From Bacillota bacterium (GTDB taxonomy: Bacteria > Bacillota > Clostridia > Christensenellales > CAG-138): a stretch of DNA of 11,248 bases. The position numbers were made by a program, and so were the translations under genes. The notes below the pieces were generated by a model. The model saw only the letters and a program-made list of their open reading frames with translations, made no database searches and was not told where the DNA came from. Each line of letters opens with the position of its first letter. Position 1 is the first letter of the stretch. The stretch is taken from the NCBI GenBank assembly GCA_023399275.1, contig JAEWQH010000127.1, positions 1-11,248 on the forward strand, written 5' to 3'. This document shows positions 5,451-11,248 of the stretch, piece by piece.

Positions 5451-6020
5451 TCAGGCGTTAGCATCTTTGCCTTCATTGAGCCAATACCAGGCCTTGAGCA
5501 CCGCGGTCTGCGTCTTGCCATCCGGCACGTCGCCGCGCAAGACCGCGTCGACCAGCGTTTTTAGCGGCAGTTTCTCTACGTTGAGAAACTCGTCCGCATC
5601 CGGATGTGCGGCGCGAAACGTCAGCCCTCTGGCCAAATATAGGTGGATTTTTTCATCCAGCACCGCCACGGACGGGTAGACCACGCCGAGCGAAACCAGC
5701 TCCCGTGCCTCATATCCCGTTTCCTCCAGCAGTTCCCGCCGTGCGCAGGTCTGCGGCTCCTCCCCTTGGTCGAGCTTGCCCGCCGGGATCTCGCGCATCA
5801 CCTTGGCAAACGGATAGCGGTATTGGCGGACGAGGATCACCTCCCCCTCCTCCGTAACCGGAACCACCGCCGCCGCACCTGGGTGGCGCATCACTTCGCG
5901 CGTCGCCGTTCTGCCATTTGGCAGGCGCACGGTGTCGCGAAACAGGTGCACGATCTTCCCTCTGTAGATTTCCTCCGACGAAATAGGCTCCTCGTAAAGC
6001 CCGGCATCCAGATCCGACAT
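5451..6020 (-). CDS. nudF: ADP-ribose pyrophosphatase, Nudix hydrolase family (NudF-like)
   Basis: This is a 189-residue Nudix hydrolase of the ADP-ribose pyrophosphatase type, expected to split ADP-ribose into AMP and ribose 5-phosphate in the cytoplasm. The Nudix box spans residues 81-103: Gly81, Glu87, then R95-E-L-L-E-E-T-G-Y103, with the metal-binding glutamates of the REUXEE core intact. Before it, VRQYRYPFAKVMREIPAG is the characteristic NudF lead-in. Pro116 lies downstream at about the spacing typical of ADP-ribose-specific members. The ATG at 6020 follows AAAGGAAG at 9 nt; the longer frame upstream (to 6233) runs into the neighbouring transporter gene and is rejected. It lies 91 nt downstream of the EamA transporter gene on the same strand, with no obvious terminator between, so co-transcription is likely. 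Confidence 0.92.
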   Translation of the reverse strand: MSDLDAGLYEEPISSEEIYRGKIVHLFRDTVRLPNGRTATREVMRHPGAAAVVPVTEEGEVILVRQYRYPFAKVMREIPAGKLDQGEEPQTCARRELLEETGYEARELVSLGVVYPSVAVLDEKIHLYLARGLTFRAAHPDADEFLNVEKLPLKTLVDAVLRGDVPDGKTQTAVLKAWYWLNEGKDANA

Positions 6021-6111
6021 AGACTTACGCTTCCTTTCTGCAGAATCCTCTTTTCGCCGCATGCGCGGCCGCTTTGCTTTGCAAATCAACCCATCGGCCG
6101 GCGCGCCGCCG

Positions 6112-7062
6112 TCAGGTCTCCGCACGCGCGGCTTCCTCCGCCTGCGCTTTGGGCTGCATCGCCTTTTTCCCGAGCCACGCCGACCACGGCAGCTGGGAGA
6201 ATATGATCGCCGCAAACACCAGCGCGCAGCCAAGCAGTTCGCGCGCAGTCAGCTTCTGCCCCAGAATCACCCAACCCGCAAACGCCGCAAACACATTTTC
6301 CGGGCTCAGCAGCAGCGACGCCGCCGCCGGCTCCATGCGCCGCTGGCCAAGCATCTGCAGCGTATACGCGCCGCAGCCGGAGAAGAGCCCCGCGTAGACA
6401 ATGGTAAGCCACGCGTCCGAGAGCGCGGGCAGCTTCGGCTGCTCCAGCACCAGCATCGGCACACTGGAGAGCAGCGCCATCACCGCAAACTGGATGCAGT
6501 TGAGGCGGATGACATCCACCTTAGGCGAATAGTGATCCACCAGCAAAATCTGAATCGCAAACGCAAACGCGGAGGCCAGCACAAGAAGGTCCCCCGTGCT
6601 CATCGAAAAATCTCCGCGAATCGAAAGAAAATATAGCCCTACCAATGCGATGACCACGCTGATCCATAGCATCGGATGGGGCCTTCGCCCGATCAGCAGG
6701 CCAAACACCGGAACGAGGACGATGTAGAGCGAGGTGATGAACCCCGCCTTGCCCGCGGACGTGGTCATCAGCCCGATCTGCTGGAGATTGCTCGCGATGG
6801 TCATGACCATGCCAAGGATGATCCCCGCGCGCCAGAGCACGCGCCGGTCTGCGTTTTTTTTACGCACGCCCATGCGGTTGAGAATCAGGATCACCAAGCC
6901 CAGTCCAGCGGCGGCCAGCGCACTGCGCACCGCCGTGAAGGTATAAGGCCCTACATACGCCATCCCCGCGCTCTGCGCGACGAAGGCTACGCCCCAGATG
7001 AGGGACGCGGAGAGAAGGAGAGCGGCGCCAAGGCCGCGCCCTTTCGGTTCGTTGTGTGACAT
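6112..7062 (-). CDS. EamA-family (drug/metabolite transporter superfamily) permease
   Basis: The 316-residue product has about ten hydrophobic helices arranged as two EamA repeats (about residues 10-145 and 155-295). Typical elements are the first helix SASLIWGVAFVAQSAG, GKAGFITSLYIVLVPVFG closing the first repeat, and AAASLLLSPENVFAAFAG with GWVILGQKLTARELLGC in the second. These proteins export or import small metabolites such as amino acids or nucleosides by proton-coupled antiport; the substrate cannot be read from sequence. I chose ATG 7062 because residues just after it begin the family similarity. The frame is open up to 7263, but those extra residues cross the promoter region. The ribosome binding site is weak (GGAAATGG), so an ATG about 13 codons upstream remains possible. 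It is divergent from the DUF362 gene. Confidence 0.9.
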   Translation of the reverse strand: MSHNEPKGRGLGAALLLSASLIWGVAFVAQSAGMAYVGPYTFTAVRSALAAAGLGLVILILNRMGVRKKNADRRVLWRAGIILGMVMTIASNLQQIGLMTTSAGKAGFITSLYIVLVPVFGLLIGRRPHPMLWISVVIALVGLYFLSIRGDFSMSTGDLLVLASAFAFAIQILLVDHYSPKVDVIRLNCIQFAVMALLSSVPMLVLEQPKLPALSDAWLTIVYAGLFSGCGAYTLQMLGQRRMEPAAASLLLSPENVFAAFAGWVILGQKLTARELLGCALVFAAIIFSQLPWSAWLGKKAMQPKAQAEEAARAET

Positions 7063-7131
7063 CGTATCGTTTACACCATTTCCGCTTTTCGCGCGCATGC
7101 ATGCGCGAAAGAAAAGACTACTTAACGAGAT

Positions 7132-7160
7132 ATGATATCGGTTTCCCGGCAAAAACGCAA
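7132..7160 (-). promoter_or_regulatory. Probable promoter of the EamA transporter and Nudix genes
   Basis: On the minus strand TTGCGT (7160-7155) and TATCAT (7137-7132) are 17 nt apart, about 70 nt upstream of the chosen start codon. It lies back-to-back with the DUF362 promoter, only 11 nt between the two -35 boxes. Confidence 0.5.
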
Positions 7161-7171
7161 GCCCCGAGCGG

Positions 7172-7200
7172 TTGTGAAAACCGAACGTTTGTGCTATGAT
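7172..7200 (+). promoter_or_regulatory. Probable promoter of the DUF362 gene
   Basis: TTGTGA (7172-7177) and TATGAT (7195-7200) are spaced by 17 nt, 50 nt upstream of the ATG at 7251. Five of six -10 bases match the vegetative consensus. Confidence 0.6.
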
Positions 7201-7250
7201 GCAGGTATTCCATCCGACAAAAAAAACGACCGGAGGTTTGCAGAAAGCCC

Positions 7251-8372
7251 ATGCAGCCATCAACCGTGTATTTTACCAACCTGCGCACCGACTACAACAA
7301 CCCGCTCCCGGTGAAGCTCCAGCGGCTCATCAAGCGCGCGGGTATCGAGCGCATCGACTTTGCGGATCGCTTTGTCGCCGTCAAAATCCATTTCGGCGAG
7401 CCGGGAAACCTCTCGTTTCTGCGCCCGAATTTTGCGCGCGCGGTTGCGGATGTCATCCGCGCCAAGGGCGGCAAGCCGTTTTTGACCGACTGCAACACCC
7501 TCTATCCCGGCAGGCGAAAAAATGCGCTCGAGCATCTTGACGCCGCCGCGGAAAATGGCTTTTCCGTTGCATCCACCGGCTGCCAGATCATCATTGCGGA
7601 CGGATTAAAGGGGTTGGATGAAACGCTCGTTTCCCTCCAGGGTACCAAGCACGTCAAAGAAGCAAAGATCGGCCAAGCGATCATGGATGCAGATATCCTT
7701 GTATCGCTCAACCACTTCAAGGGCCACGAGGCCACCGGCTTCGGCGGCGCGCTGAAGAACATCGGCATGGGCAGCGGATCGCGCGCAGGCAAGATGGAGC
7801 AGCACTGCGACGGCAAGCCCACCGTGGATCGCGCGCGCTGCCGCGCCTGCCGCCAGTGCATCAAGCAGTGCGCACACGGCGCGATTCACTACGACGATAA
7901 AAAGATCGCCTGCATCGACCAGCGCCGATGCGTCGGCTGCGGCCGCTGCATCGCCGCCTGCAACTTCGACGCAATCGCAAACGACGGCGACAGCAGCGAA
8001 CTGGCGCTGAGCGAAAAGATCGCCGAGTATTCGCTTGCGGTGCTGCAAAACCGGCCGCACTTCCACATCAACATCGTCATGCAGGTATCCCCAAACTGCG
8101 ACTGCCACAGCGAGAACGACGTCCCCATCATCCCCGATGTGGGCATGTTCGCCTCGTTTGATCCCGTTGCGCTCGATCAGGCCTGCGCGGACGCCTGCAA
8201 CCGCCAGCCCGTCATGCCCGGCAGCCAGCTCAGCGACAATCTCGAATCATGCGAAAGCCGGCACGACCACTTTACCGACTCCGCGCCGCGCACGGACTGG
8301 ACGCTGACGCTCGCGCACGCAGAGGCTCTCGGAATCGGCACACGCGCCTACGAACTGGTCACCGTCAAATAG
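7251..8372 (+). CDS. DUF362 domain protein with two 4Fe-4S ferredoxin clusters
   Basis: The 373-residue protein has a DUF362 domain (about residues 1-185, e.g. DRFVAVKIHFGEPGN, ILVSLNHFKGHEATGFGG) and continues in that style after an inserted ferredoxin module. The module carries two classic CxxCxxCxxxC motifs: C-RA-C-RQ-C-IKQ-C (about residues 197-207) and C-VG-C-GR-C-IAA-C (about 227-237), enough for two 4Fe-4S clusters. A C-rich NCDCHSENDVPIIPDVG stretch follows, typical of the family. It is a cytoplasmic iron-sulphur protein. The family is widespread in anaerobes, and its reaction has not been established as far as I know, though electron transfer is implied by the clusters. GGAGG (7232-7236) precedes the ATG at a rather long 14 nt. 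It is divergent from the EamA gene and upstream of darA. Confidence 0.93.
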   Translation: MQPSTVYFTNLRTDYNNPLPVKLQRLIKRAGIERIDFADRFVAVKIHFGEPGNLSFLRPNFARAVADVIRAKGGKPFLTDCNTLYPGRRKNALEHLDAAAENGFSVASTGCQIIIADGLKGLDETLVSLQGTKHVKEAKIGQAIMDADILVSLNHFKGHEATGFGGALKNIGMGSGSRAGKMEQHCDGKPTVDRARCRACRQCIKQCAHGAIHYDDKKIACIDQRRCVGCGRCIAACNFDAIANDGDSSELALSEKIAEYSLAVLQNRPHFHINIVMQVSPNCDCHSENDVPIIPDVGMFASFDPVALDQACADACNRQPVMPGSQLSDNLESCESRHDHFTDSAPRTDWTLTLAHAEALGIGTRAYELVTVK

Positions 8373-8466
8373 CCGGTTGTCCGCGAAAGGCTTTTCCAAA
8401 TCGTCGCCTTTGCTCCCCCGCAGCCGCTTGCGGCCGCTATCTCCAGGCGCACGGAGCCATCCACTA

Positions 8467-8475
8467 TGCTATACT
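8467..8475 (+). promoter_or_regulatory. Extended -10 promoter candidate for darA
   Basis: TGC TATACT (8467-8475) is an extended -10 element (TGn followed by a near-consensus hexamer), with no good -35 box at 17 nt. Transcription from about 8482 would leave a leader of some 54 nt. That leader contains only a small ACGG/CCGT hairpin (8491-8494 with 8501-8504); I see no known riboswitch in it. Between the DUF362 stop (8372) and here I see no terminator with a T run, so read-through is possible. Confidence 0.45.
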
Positions 8476-8535
8476 GAATCAGGAAGTCACGGTGCAATCC
8501 GTACAGCCAAATCCAGCGATCGGAGGGAACAACCT

Positions 8536-8862
8536 GTGAAACTGCTATTTGCCATCGTACAAAACGACGACCATAAGGCGCTGACCTATGCACTGATCGA
8601 GAAGAACATCAGCGTCACACGCATCGCCAGCACGGGCGGCTTTCTGCGCGGAGGCAACTCCACGCTCATGATCGGCGTGGAGGCCGGCCGGCTCGACGAG
8701 ACACTCGCCATCATCAGCGAGCACTCGCGCCGGCGGACGGTCGTCACCGTGCCCGCCTCCGGCATTCCGCACAATATCGACAGCGCCGCCATGCCGATGA
8801 GCGTCACCGTCGGCGGGGCGACCGTGTTTGTACTGGACGTCGCGCAGACGTTTAAGTATTAG
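8536..8862 (+). CDS. darA: PII-like cyclic-di-AMP receptor DarA (DUF970 family)
   Basis: DarA (also called PstA) is a small PII-like trimeric protein that binds cyclic di-AMP in the cytoplasm of Firmicutes; its downstream partner is unsettled. The 108-residue product matches throughout: the start KLLFAIVQNDD, then the characteristic STGGFLRGGNSTLMIGVE (residues 32-49) that supplies nucleotide-contacting residues, then a LDETLAIISEHSRRR helix and the C-terminal strand VTVGGATVFVLDV. The start codon is GTG at 8536, set by GGAGGGA (8522-8528) at 8 nt and by the fact that family members begin exactly here. The frame is open upstream to 8377 without protein character. In many Firmicutes darA sits near tmk or holB; neither is seen here. 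Confidence 0.93.
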   Translation: MKLLFAIVQNDDHKALTYALIEKNISVTRIASTGGFLRGGNSTLMIGVEAGRLDETLAIISEHSRRRTVVTVPASGIPHNIDSAAMPMSVTVGGATVFVLDVAQTFKY

Positions 8863-8874
8863 CCCCGTGATGCC

Positions 8875-8926
8875 GGCGCGCATCCGCGCACCCCGCGCCG
8901 CGCCGACTGCGCGCCAACCCATTTTT
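8875..8926 (+). terminator. Possible terminator between darA and the MATE gene
   Basis: GGCGCGC (8875-8881) can pair with GCGCGCC (8909-8915), with further GC-rich pairing inside, and ATTTTT follows at 8921-8926 after a 5-nt gap. The long interior and the gap before the T run make this a weak call. Confidence 0.35.
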
Positions 8927-8946
8927 ACGCAGAATTGAGCCAAGCG

Positions 8947-10305
8947 ATGGAACTTTTACCGCTCGCCCGGCGACCGATGTTTACAAACGCCGCCCTGCGG
9001 CAGCTTATCATACCGCTGATACTCGAGCAACTGCTGGCAATGACGGTCGGTCTTGCCGCGGTCATCATGATCACAGGGGTCGGCGAGGCAGCGGTTTCGG
9101 GCGTTTCTCTGGTCGATACGCTCAACGTGCTCATCATCAGCATCCTCACCGCGCTCTGCACCGGCGGCGCGGTTGTTTGCGCGCAGTATATCGGCCGGCA
9201 GGAGGCAGAGCACGCGCGCACCTCCGCGCGGCAGCTCGTCTACATCGCGCTGATCTTCTCCGTCGTACTCGGCGCAGCGTTGCTGGCCGCACCGCGTTTC
9301 TTCATCCGCCTGCTCTTCGGCGCGGTTGAGGCGTCCGTCGCAAGAAGCGCGCAGACCTATCTGCTCTTCAGCGCCGTGTCGTTTCCGTTTCTTGCGCTGT
9401 ATAACGCTTGCGCCGCGCTGTTTCGCGCCATGGGCAACTCCCGTGTTTCGCTGTATGTCTCCCTTGTGATGAACGTCGTCAACGTCTCCCTCAACGCGGT
9501 GCTAATCTACGGTATGCAGCTTGGCGTGCTTGGCGCAGGCATCGCAACAGCGACCGCCCGCGCGGTTGCGGCGCTGTTTATGATGCTGCTCATCCGCAGC
9601 AGAAGCAACGTCATCTACCTGCGGGGCCTGCTTCCGGTGCGGTTTGAGCGAAACATGGTGCGCAGCATCCTCTCCATCGGCGTGCCAAACGGGCTGGAGA
9701 ACGGCATGTTCAACTTCGGCAAGCTGCTGGTGCAGACGCTGGTCGCCTGGCTCGGCACCTCGGCCATCGCCGCAAACGCCATCATCGGCAGCATCTTCAA
9801 CATCACCATCGTGCCCGGCTCCGGCATGAGCCTGGCGATCCTCACCGTCGTCGGCCAGTGCATCGGCGCGGGGGACTATGAGCAGGCCGTCGCCTACACC
9901 AAAAAGCTCATGCTGATCACGTTTCTGTCCATGATGGCTGTCAACGTGCCGCTGCTGCTCTTCTCGCGCCAGGTGCTCGGCTGGTTTTCGCTCAGCGAGA
10001 AGGCGGCCGCGCTTGCCGAAGAGGTTCTGCCGGTGCTCTCCGTCTCCTGCTGCTTTATATGGCCGCTCTCGTTTGCGTTTCCCAATGTGCTGCGCGCCGC
10101 GGGCGACGCGCGCTATACCATGATCGTCTCCGCGAGCTCCATGTGGATCGTCCGCTTCGGACTGAGCTACCTGCTCATCCGGCGCTTTGGATTCGGGCTG
10201 GAGGGCGTTTGGTATTGCATGATTGTGGACTGGATCGTCCGCTCCGTCTGCTTTGCGCTGCGCTACCGCGGCGGAAAGTGGAAGACGAAGACCGTCCTGC
10301 ACTAA
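8947..10305 (+). CDS. MATE-family efflux transporter
   Basis: The 452-residue membrane protein has about twelve hydrophobic helices in two MatE repeats. The first repeat starts FTNAALRQLIIPLILEQLLA and contains AVSGVSLVDTLNVLIISILTAL with GGAVVCAQYIGR. The second contains SIGVPNGLENGMFNFGK, AANAIIGSIFNITIVPGSGM and VVGQCIGAGDYEQA. Such transporters expel cationic or other toxic compounds using a sodium or proton gradient; the substrate is not evident. I chose ATG 8947. It has only a poor ribosome binding site (GAG about 8 nt upstream), and an in-frame TTG at 8935 is no better, which hints at weak or coupled translation. The gene is followed after 23 nt by the phosphopantetheinyl transferase gene, most likely in one operon. 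Confidence 0.93.
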   Translation: MELLPLARRPMFTNAALRQLIIPLILEQLLAMTVGLAAVIMITGVGEAAVSGVSLVDTLNVLIISILTALCTGGAVVCAQYIGRQEAEHARTSARQLVYIALIFSVVLGAALLAAPRFFIRLLFGAVEASVARSAQTYLLFSAVSFPFLALYNACAALFRAMGNSRVSLYVSLVMNVVNVSLNAVLIYGMQLGVLGAGIATATARAVAALFMMLLIRSRSNVIYLRGLLPVRFERNMVRSILSIGVPNGLENGMFNFGKLLVQTLVAWLGTSAIAANAIIGSIFNITIVPGSGMSLAILTVVGQCIGAGDYEQAVAYTKKLMLITFLSMMAVNVPLLLFSRQVLGWFSLSEKAAALAEEVLPVLSVSCCFIWPLSFAFPNVLRAAGDARYTMIVSASSMWIVRFGLSYLLIRRFGFGLEGVWYCMIVDWIVRSVCFALRYRGGKWKTKTVLH

Positions 10306-10328
10306 ATCCCCCGCCGAAAGGAGCCGAT

Positions 10329-10958
10329 GTGGTAGAGCTGTTTGCTGCCGATATCCGCCAGATCGCGCCCCGCGCGCAGGCGTTGCTGCCTTTGCTGGAT
10401 GAGGAGCGCCGCGCACGCGTGCGCGCCTTTGGTGACTCCCGCAGTGCGCTGTTGACACTCGCGGCGGGGCTGCTGCTTTACGAAGCCTTTGGTGAACGCG
10501 TCCGCAGAGCCCCGTTTGAGCGTGGTGCGCGCGGAAAACCACGCCTGCCGGGCGGCACGCCCTTCAACCTCACCCACGCGGGGGACTACGCCGTTCTCGC
10601 ACTTTCCACCCAGCCGGTTGGCATCGATCTTGAGTGGATTCGCCCGCTCGACTGGCGGCGCATCGCGCAGCGTTTCTACCACCCGCTGGAGCGCACGTTT
10701 CTCGCTCGCTCGCTGGAGCCGGAAGCCGATTTTTTTCGAATCTGGACGCTCAAAGAGAGCTTCCTCAAGGCCGAAGGCACCGGCTTTTCCGTCTCCCCCA
10801 GCGGCTTCTCCGTCGTTCCCGCAGGTGCCCGCTCCGCCTGTTTTCTCGGCGGGAGCGACTATTGCTTCACACGGCCGGACGCCTTCCCCGGCTATTGCCT
10901 GAGCGTCTGCTCTCTGGAGCGGGAAGTTGCCGCCCAGGTGTCCGTCAAACAGTTTTAG
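10329..10958 (+). CDS. 4'-phosphopantetheinyl transferase, Sfp type
   Basis: This enzyme moves the phosphopantetheine arm of coenzyme A onto a serine of carrier proteins, in fatty-acid, polyketide or nonribosomal-peptide synthesis. The 209-residue product shows the family motifs in order: GKPRLPGGTPFNLTHAGDYA (residues 69-88), VGIDLEWIRPLDW with Mg-binding Asp100 and Glu102, QRFYHPLE, and FFRIWTLKESFLKAEGTGF with Trp139, Lys142 and Glu143. It is slightly shorter than Bacillus Sfp. The start is GTG 10329, given by AAAGGAG (10317-10323) at 5 nt; the overlapping ATG at 10327 is in another frame and stops within two codons. No carrier protein or synthase lies in the window, so the substrate is unknown; it may be the cell's general transferase. 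It probably shares a transcript with the MATE gene, and a strong terminator follows. Confidence 0.93.
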   Translation: MVELFAADIRQIAPRAQALLPLLDEERRARVRAFGDSRSALLTLAAGLLLYEAFGERVRRAPFERGARGKPRLPGGTPFNLTHAGDYAVLALSTQPVGIDLEWIRPLDWRRIAQRFYHPLERTFLARSLEPEADFFRIWTLKESFLKAEGTGFSVSPSGFSVVPAGARSACFLGGSDYCFTRPDAFPGYCLSVCSLEREVAAQVSVKQF

Positions 10959-10963
10959 GCCGC

Positions 10964-11007
10964 AAAGAAACCATGCCGTTTTCCTTTTAAACGGCATGGT
11001 TTCTTTT
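10964..11007. terminator. Bidirectional intrinsic terminator
   Basis: An 18-bp perfect stem (10964-10981 with 10989-11006, core CCATGCCG/CGGCATGG) has a 7-nt loop. The 5' arm begins AAAGAAA and the 3' arm ends TTTCTTTT, giving U-rich tails on both strands. It separates the convergent Sfp-type gene and the minus-strand gene at the right edge. Confidence 0.92.
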
Positions 11008-11020
11008 GCGAAGCAGGGCG

Positions 11021-11248
11021 TTACTTTGTAGCTGCGGCCTGGTTTTTGATGCGCTCGATCCAGCTTTCTCCCACGCCGAGGATCAGCCCCTCGATGTCTA
11101 CCGCGGCAGCCGAGAGCAGCGCGTAAGCGGGCGCGGAGAGCTTCTCCATCGACTTACCGAGCAGCGCCTCACGCAGCCGGGCGATCTCCTGCTGCGTCAG
11201 CTTGCCGTCTTCGTTTGCCTCCTTGAGCGAGCCGACCAGTGTTTGCTG
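11021..11248 (-). CDS. Unrecognised protein, C-terminal 75 residues (partial, runs off the right edge)
   Basis: On the minus strand an open frame enters from the window edge and stops at 11023-11021 (TAA). The visible C-terminus is alpha-helical in character. First comes an EF-hand-like or simply acidic segment ANEDGKLTQQEIARLREAL, then a hydrophobic-patterned helix (SAPAYALLSAAAVDIEGLIL), then GESWIERIKNQAAATK with a polar tail. The codon usage is GC-rich like the neighbours and no stop occurs across 75 codons, so I believe it is real. Small phage-holin-like (LLH) proteins have a similar acidic start and a terminal amphipathic helix, but the match is only in style and I do not assign a function. 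The beginning of the gene is outside the window. Confidence 0.6.
   Translation of the reverse strand, partial: QQTLVGSLKEANEDGKLTQQEIARLREALLGKSMEKLSAPAYALLSAAAVDIEGLILGVGESWIERIKNQAAATK

Noticed and set aside
6021..6233. Arg-rich N-terminal extension of the Nudix protein
   Set aside because: It overlaps the end of the EamA gene and lacks protein character, while ATG 6020 has a good ribosome binding site.
7063..7263. N-terminal extension of the EamA transporter to 383 residues
   Set aside because: The extra residues cross the promoter of the divergent gene and resemble no transporter. Family similarity begins just after ATG 7062.
8476..8535. Riboswitch in the darA leader (GGTGCAATCC recalls cobalamin-type motifs)
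   Set aside because: The leader is only about 54 nt with one 4-bp hairpin, and the conserved blocks of cobalamin, c-di-GMP or preQ1 riboswitches are absent.
9502..10542. A 346-codon minus-strand frame opposite the MATE gene
   Set aside because: It is the antisense shadow of a GC-rich gene; the MATE protein on the plus strand is unambiguous.
1..11248. CRISPR array or tandem direct repeats
   Set aside because: No regularly spaced direct repeats were seen anywhere in the window.

Overview
The window looks like a chromosomal segment from a moderately GC-rich member of the Clostridia or a related Firmicute. The evidence is the DarA-type cyclic-di-AMP receptor, the Tn4451-like TnpW/large serine recombinase pair, the Lgt, Sfp-type and DUF362-ferredoxin genes, and sigma-A-like promoters with AGGAGG ribosome binding sites. 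Genus cannot be told from the sequence alone.

Layout. Positions 1-3866 are an accessory stretch with visibly lower GC than the rest. It starts with the end of an IS3-like insertion sequence (1 to about 84, minus strand) that appears to cut into a CARDB/S-layer-like membrane-anchored protein; only that gene's C-terminal part remains (85-864). A strong terminator (909-951) separates it from a small mobile module: a sigma-70 region-4-like regulator (1039-1452), a structured gene-poor leader of about 450 nt, a TnpW-like small protein (1901-2080) and a TnpX-like large serine recombinase (2170-3866). The recombinase reading frame breaks at an A AAA AAG heptamer (2865-2871), so it is either a fresh pseudogene or expressed by -1 frameshifting.

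Immediately beyond, and convergent with the recombinase, is a minus-strand tRNA operon: consensus promoter, tRNA-Thr(CGT), tRNA-Pro(CGG), then a 15-bp terminator hairpin. From about 4200 on the sequence is GC-rich core-type DNA. In order it holds lgt (+); a minus-strand pair of an EamA transporter followed by a NudF-like ADP-ribose pyrophosphatase; then a plus-strand series of a DUF362/4Fe-4S protein, darA (c-di-AMP receptor), a MATE efflux transporter and an Sfp-type phosphopantetheinyl transferase. The last two are only 23 nt apart. A bidirectional 18-bp terminator and the 3' end of an unrecognised minus-strand gene close the window.

The core genes do not form one pathway; they are short transcription units for lipoprotein maturation, nucleotide housekeeping, transport, c-di-AMP sensing and carrier-protein activation. 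I found no clear novel defence, CRISPR or biosynthetic system. The parts most worth a second look are the mobile module (frameshift heptamer, structured leader with competing hairpins, unknown boundaries next to the tRNA genes) and the IS-interrupted surface protein.
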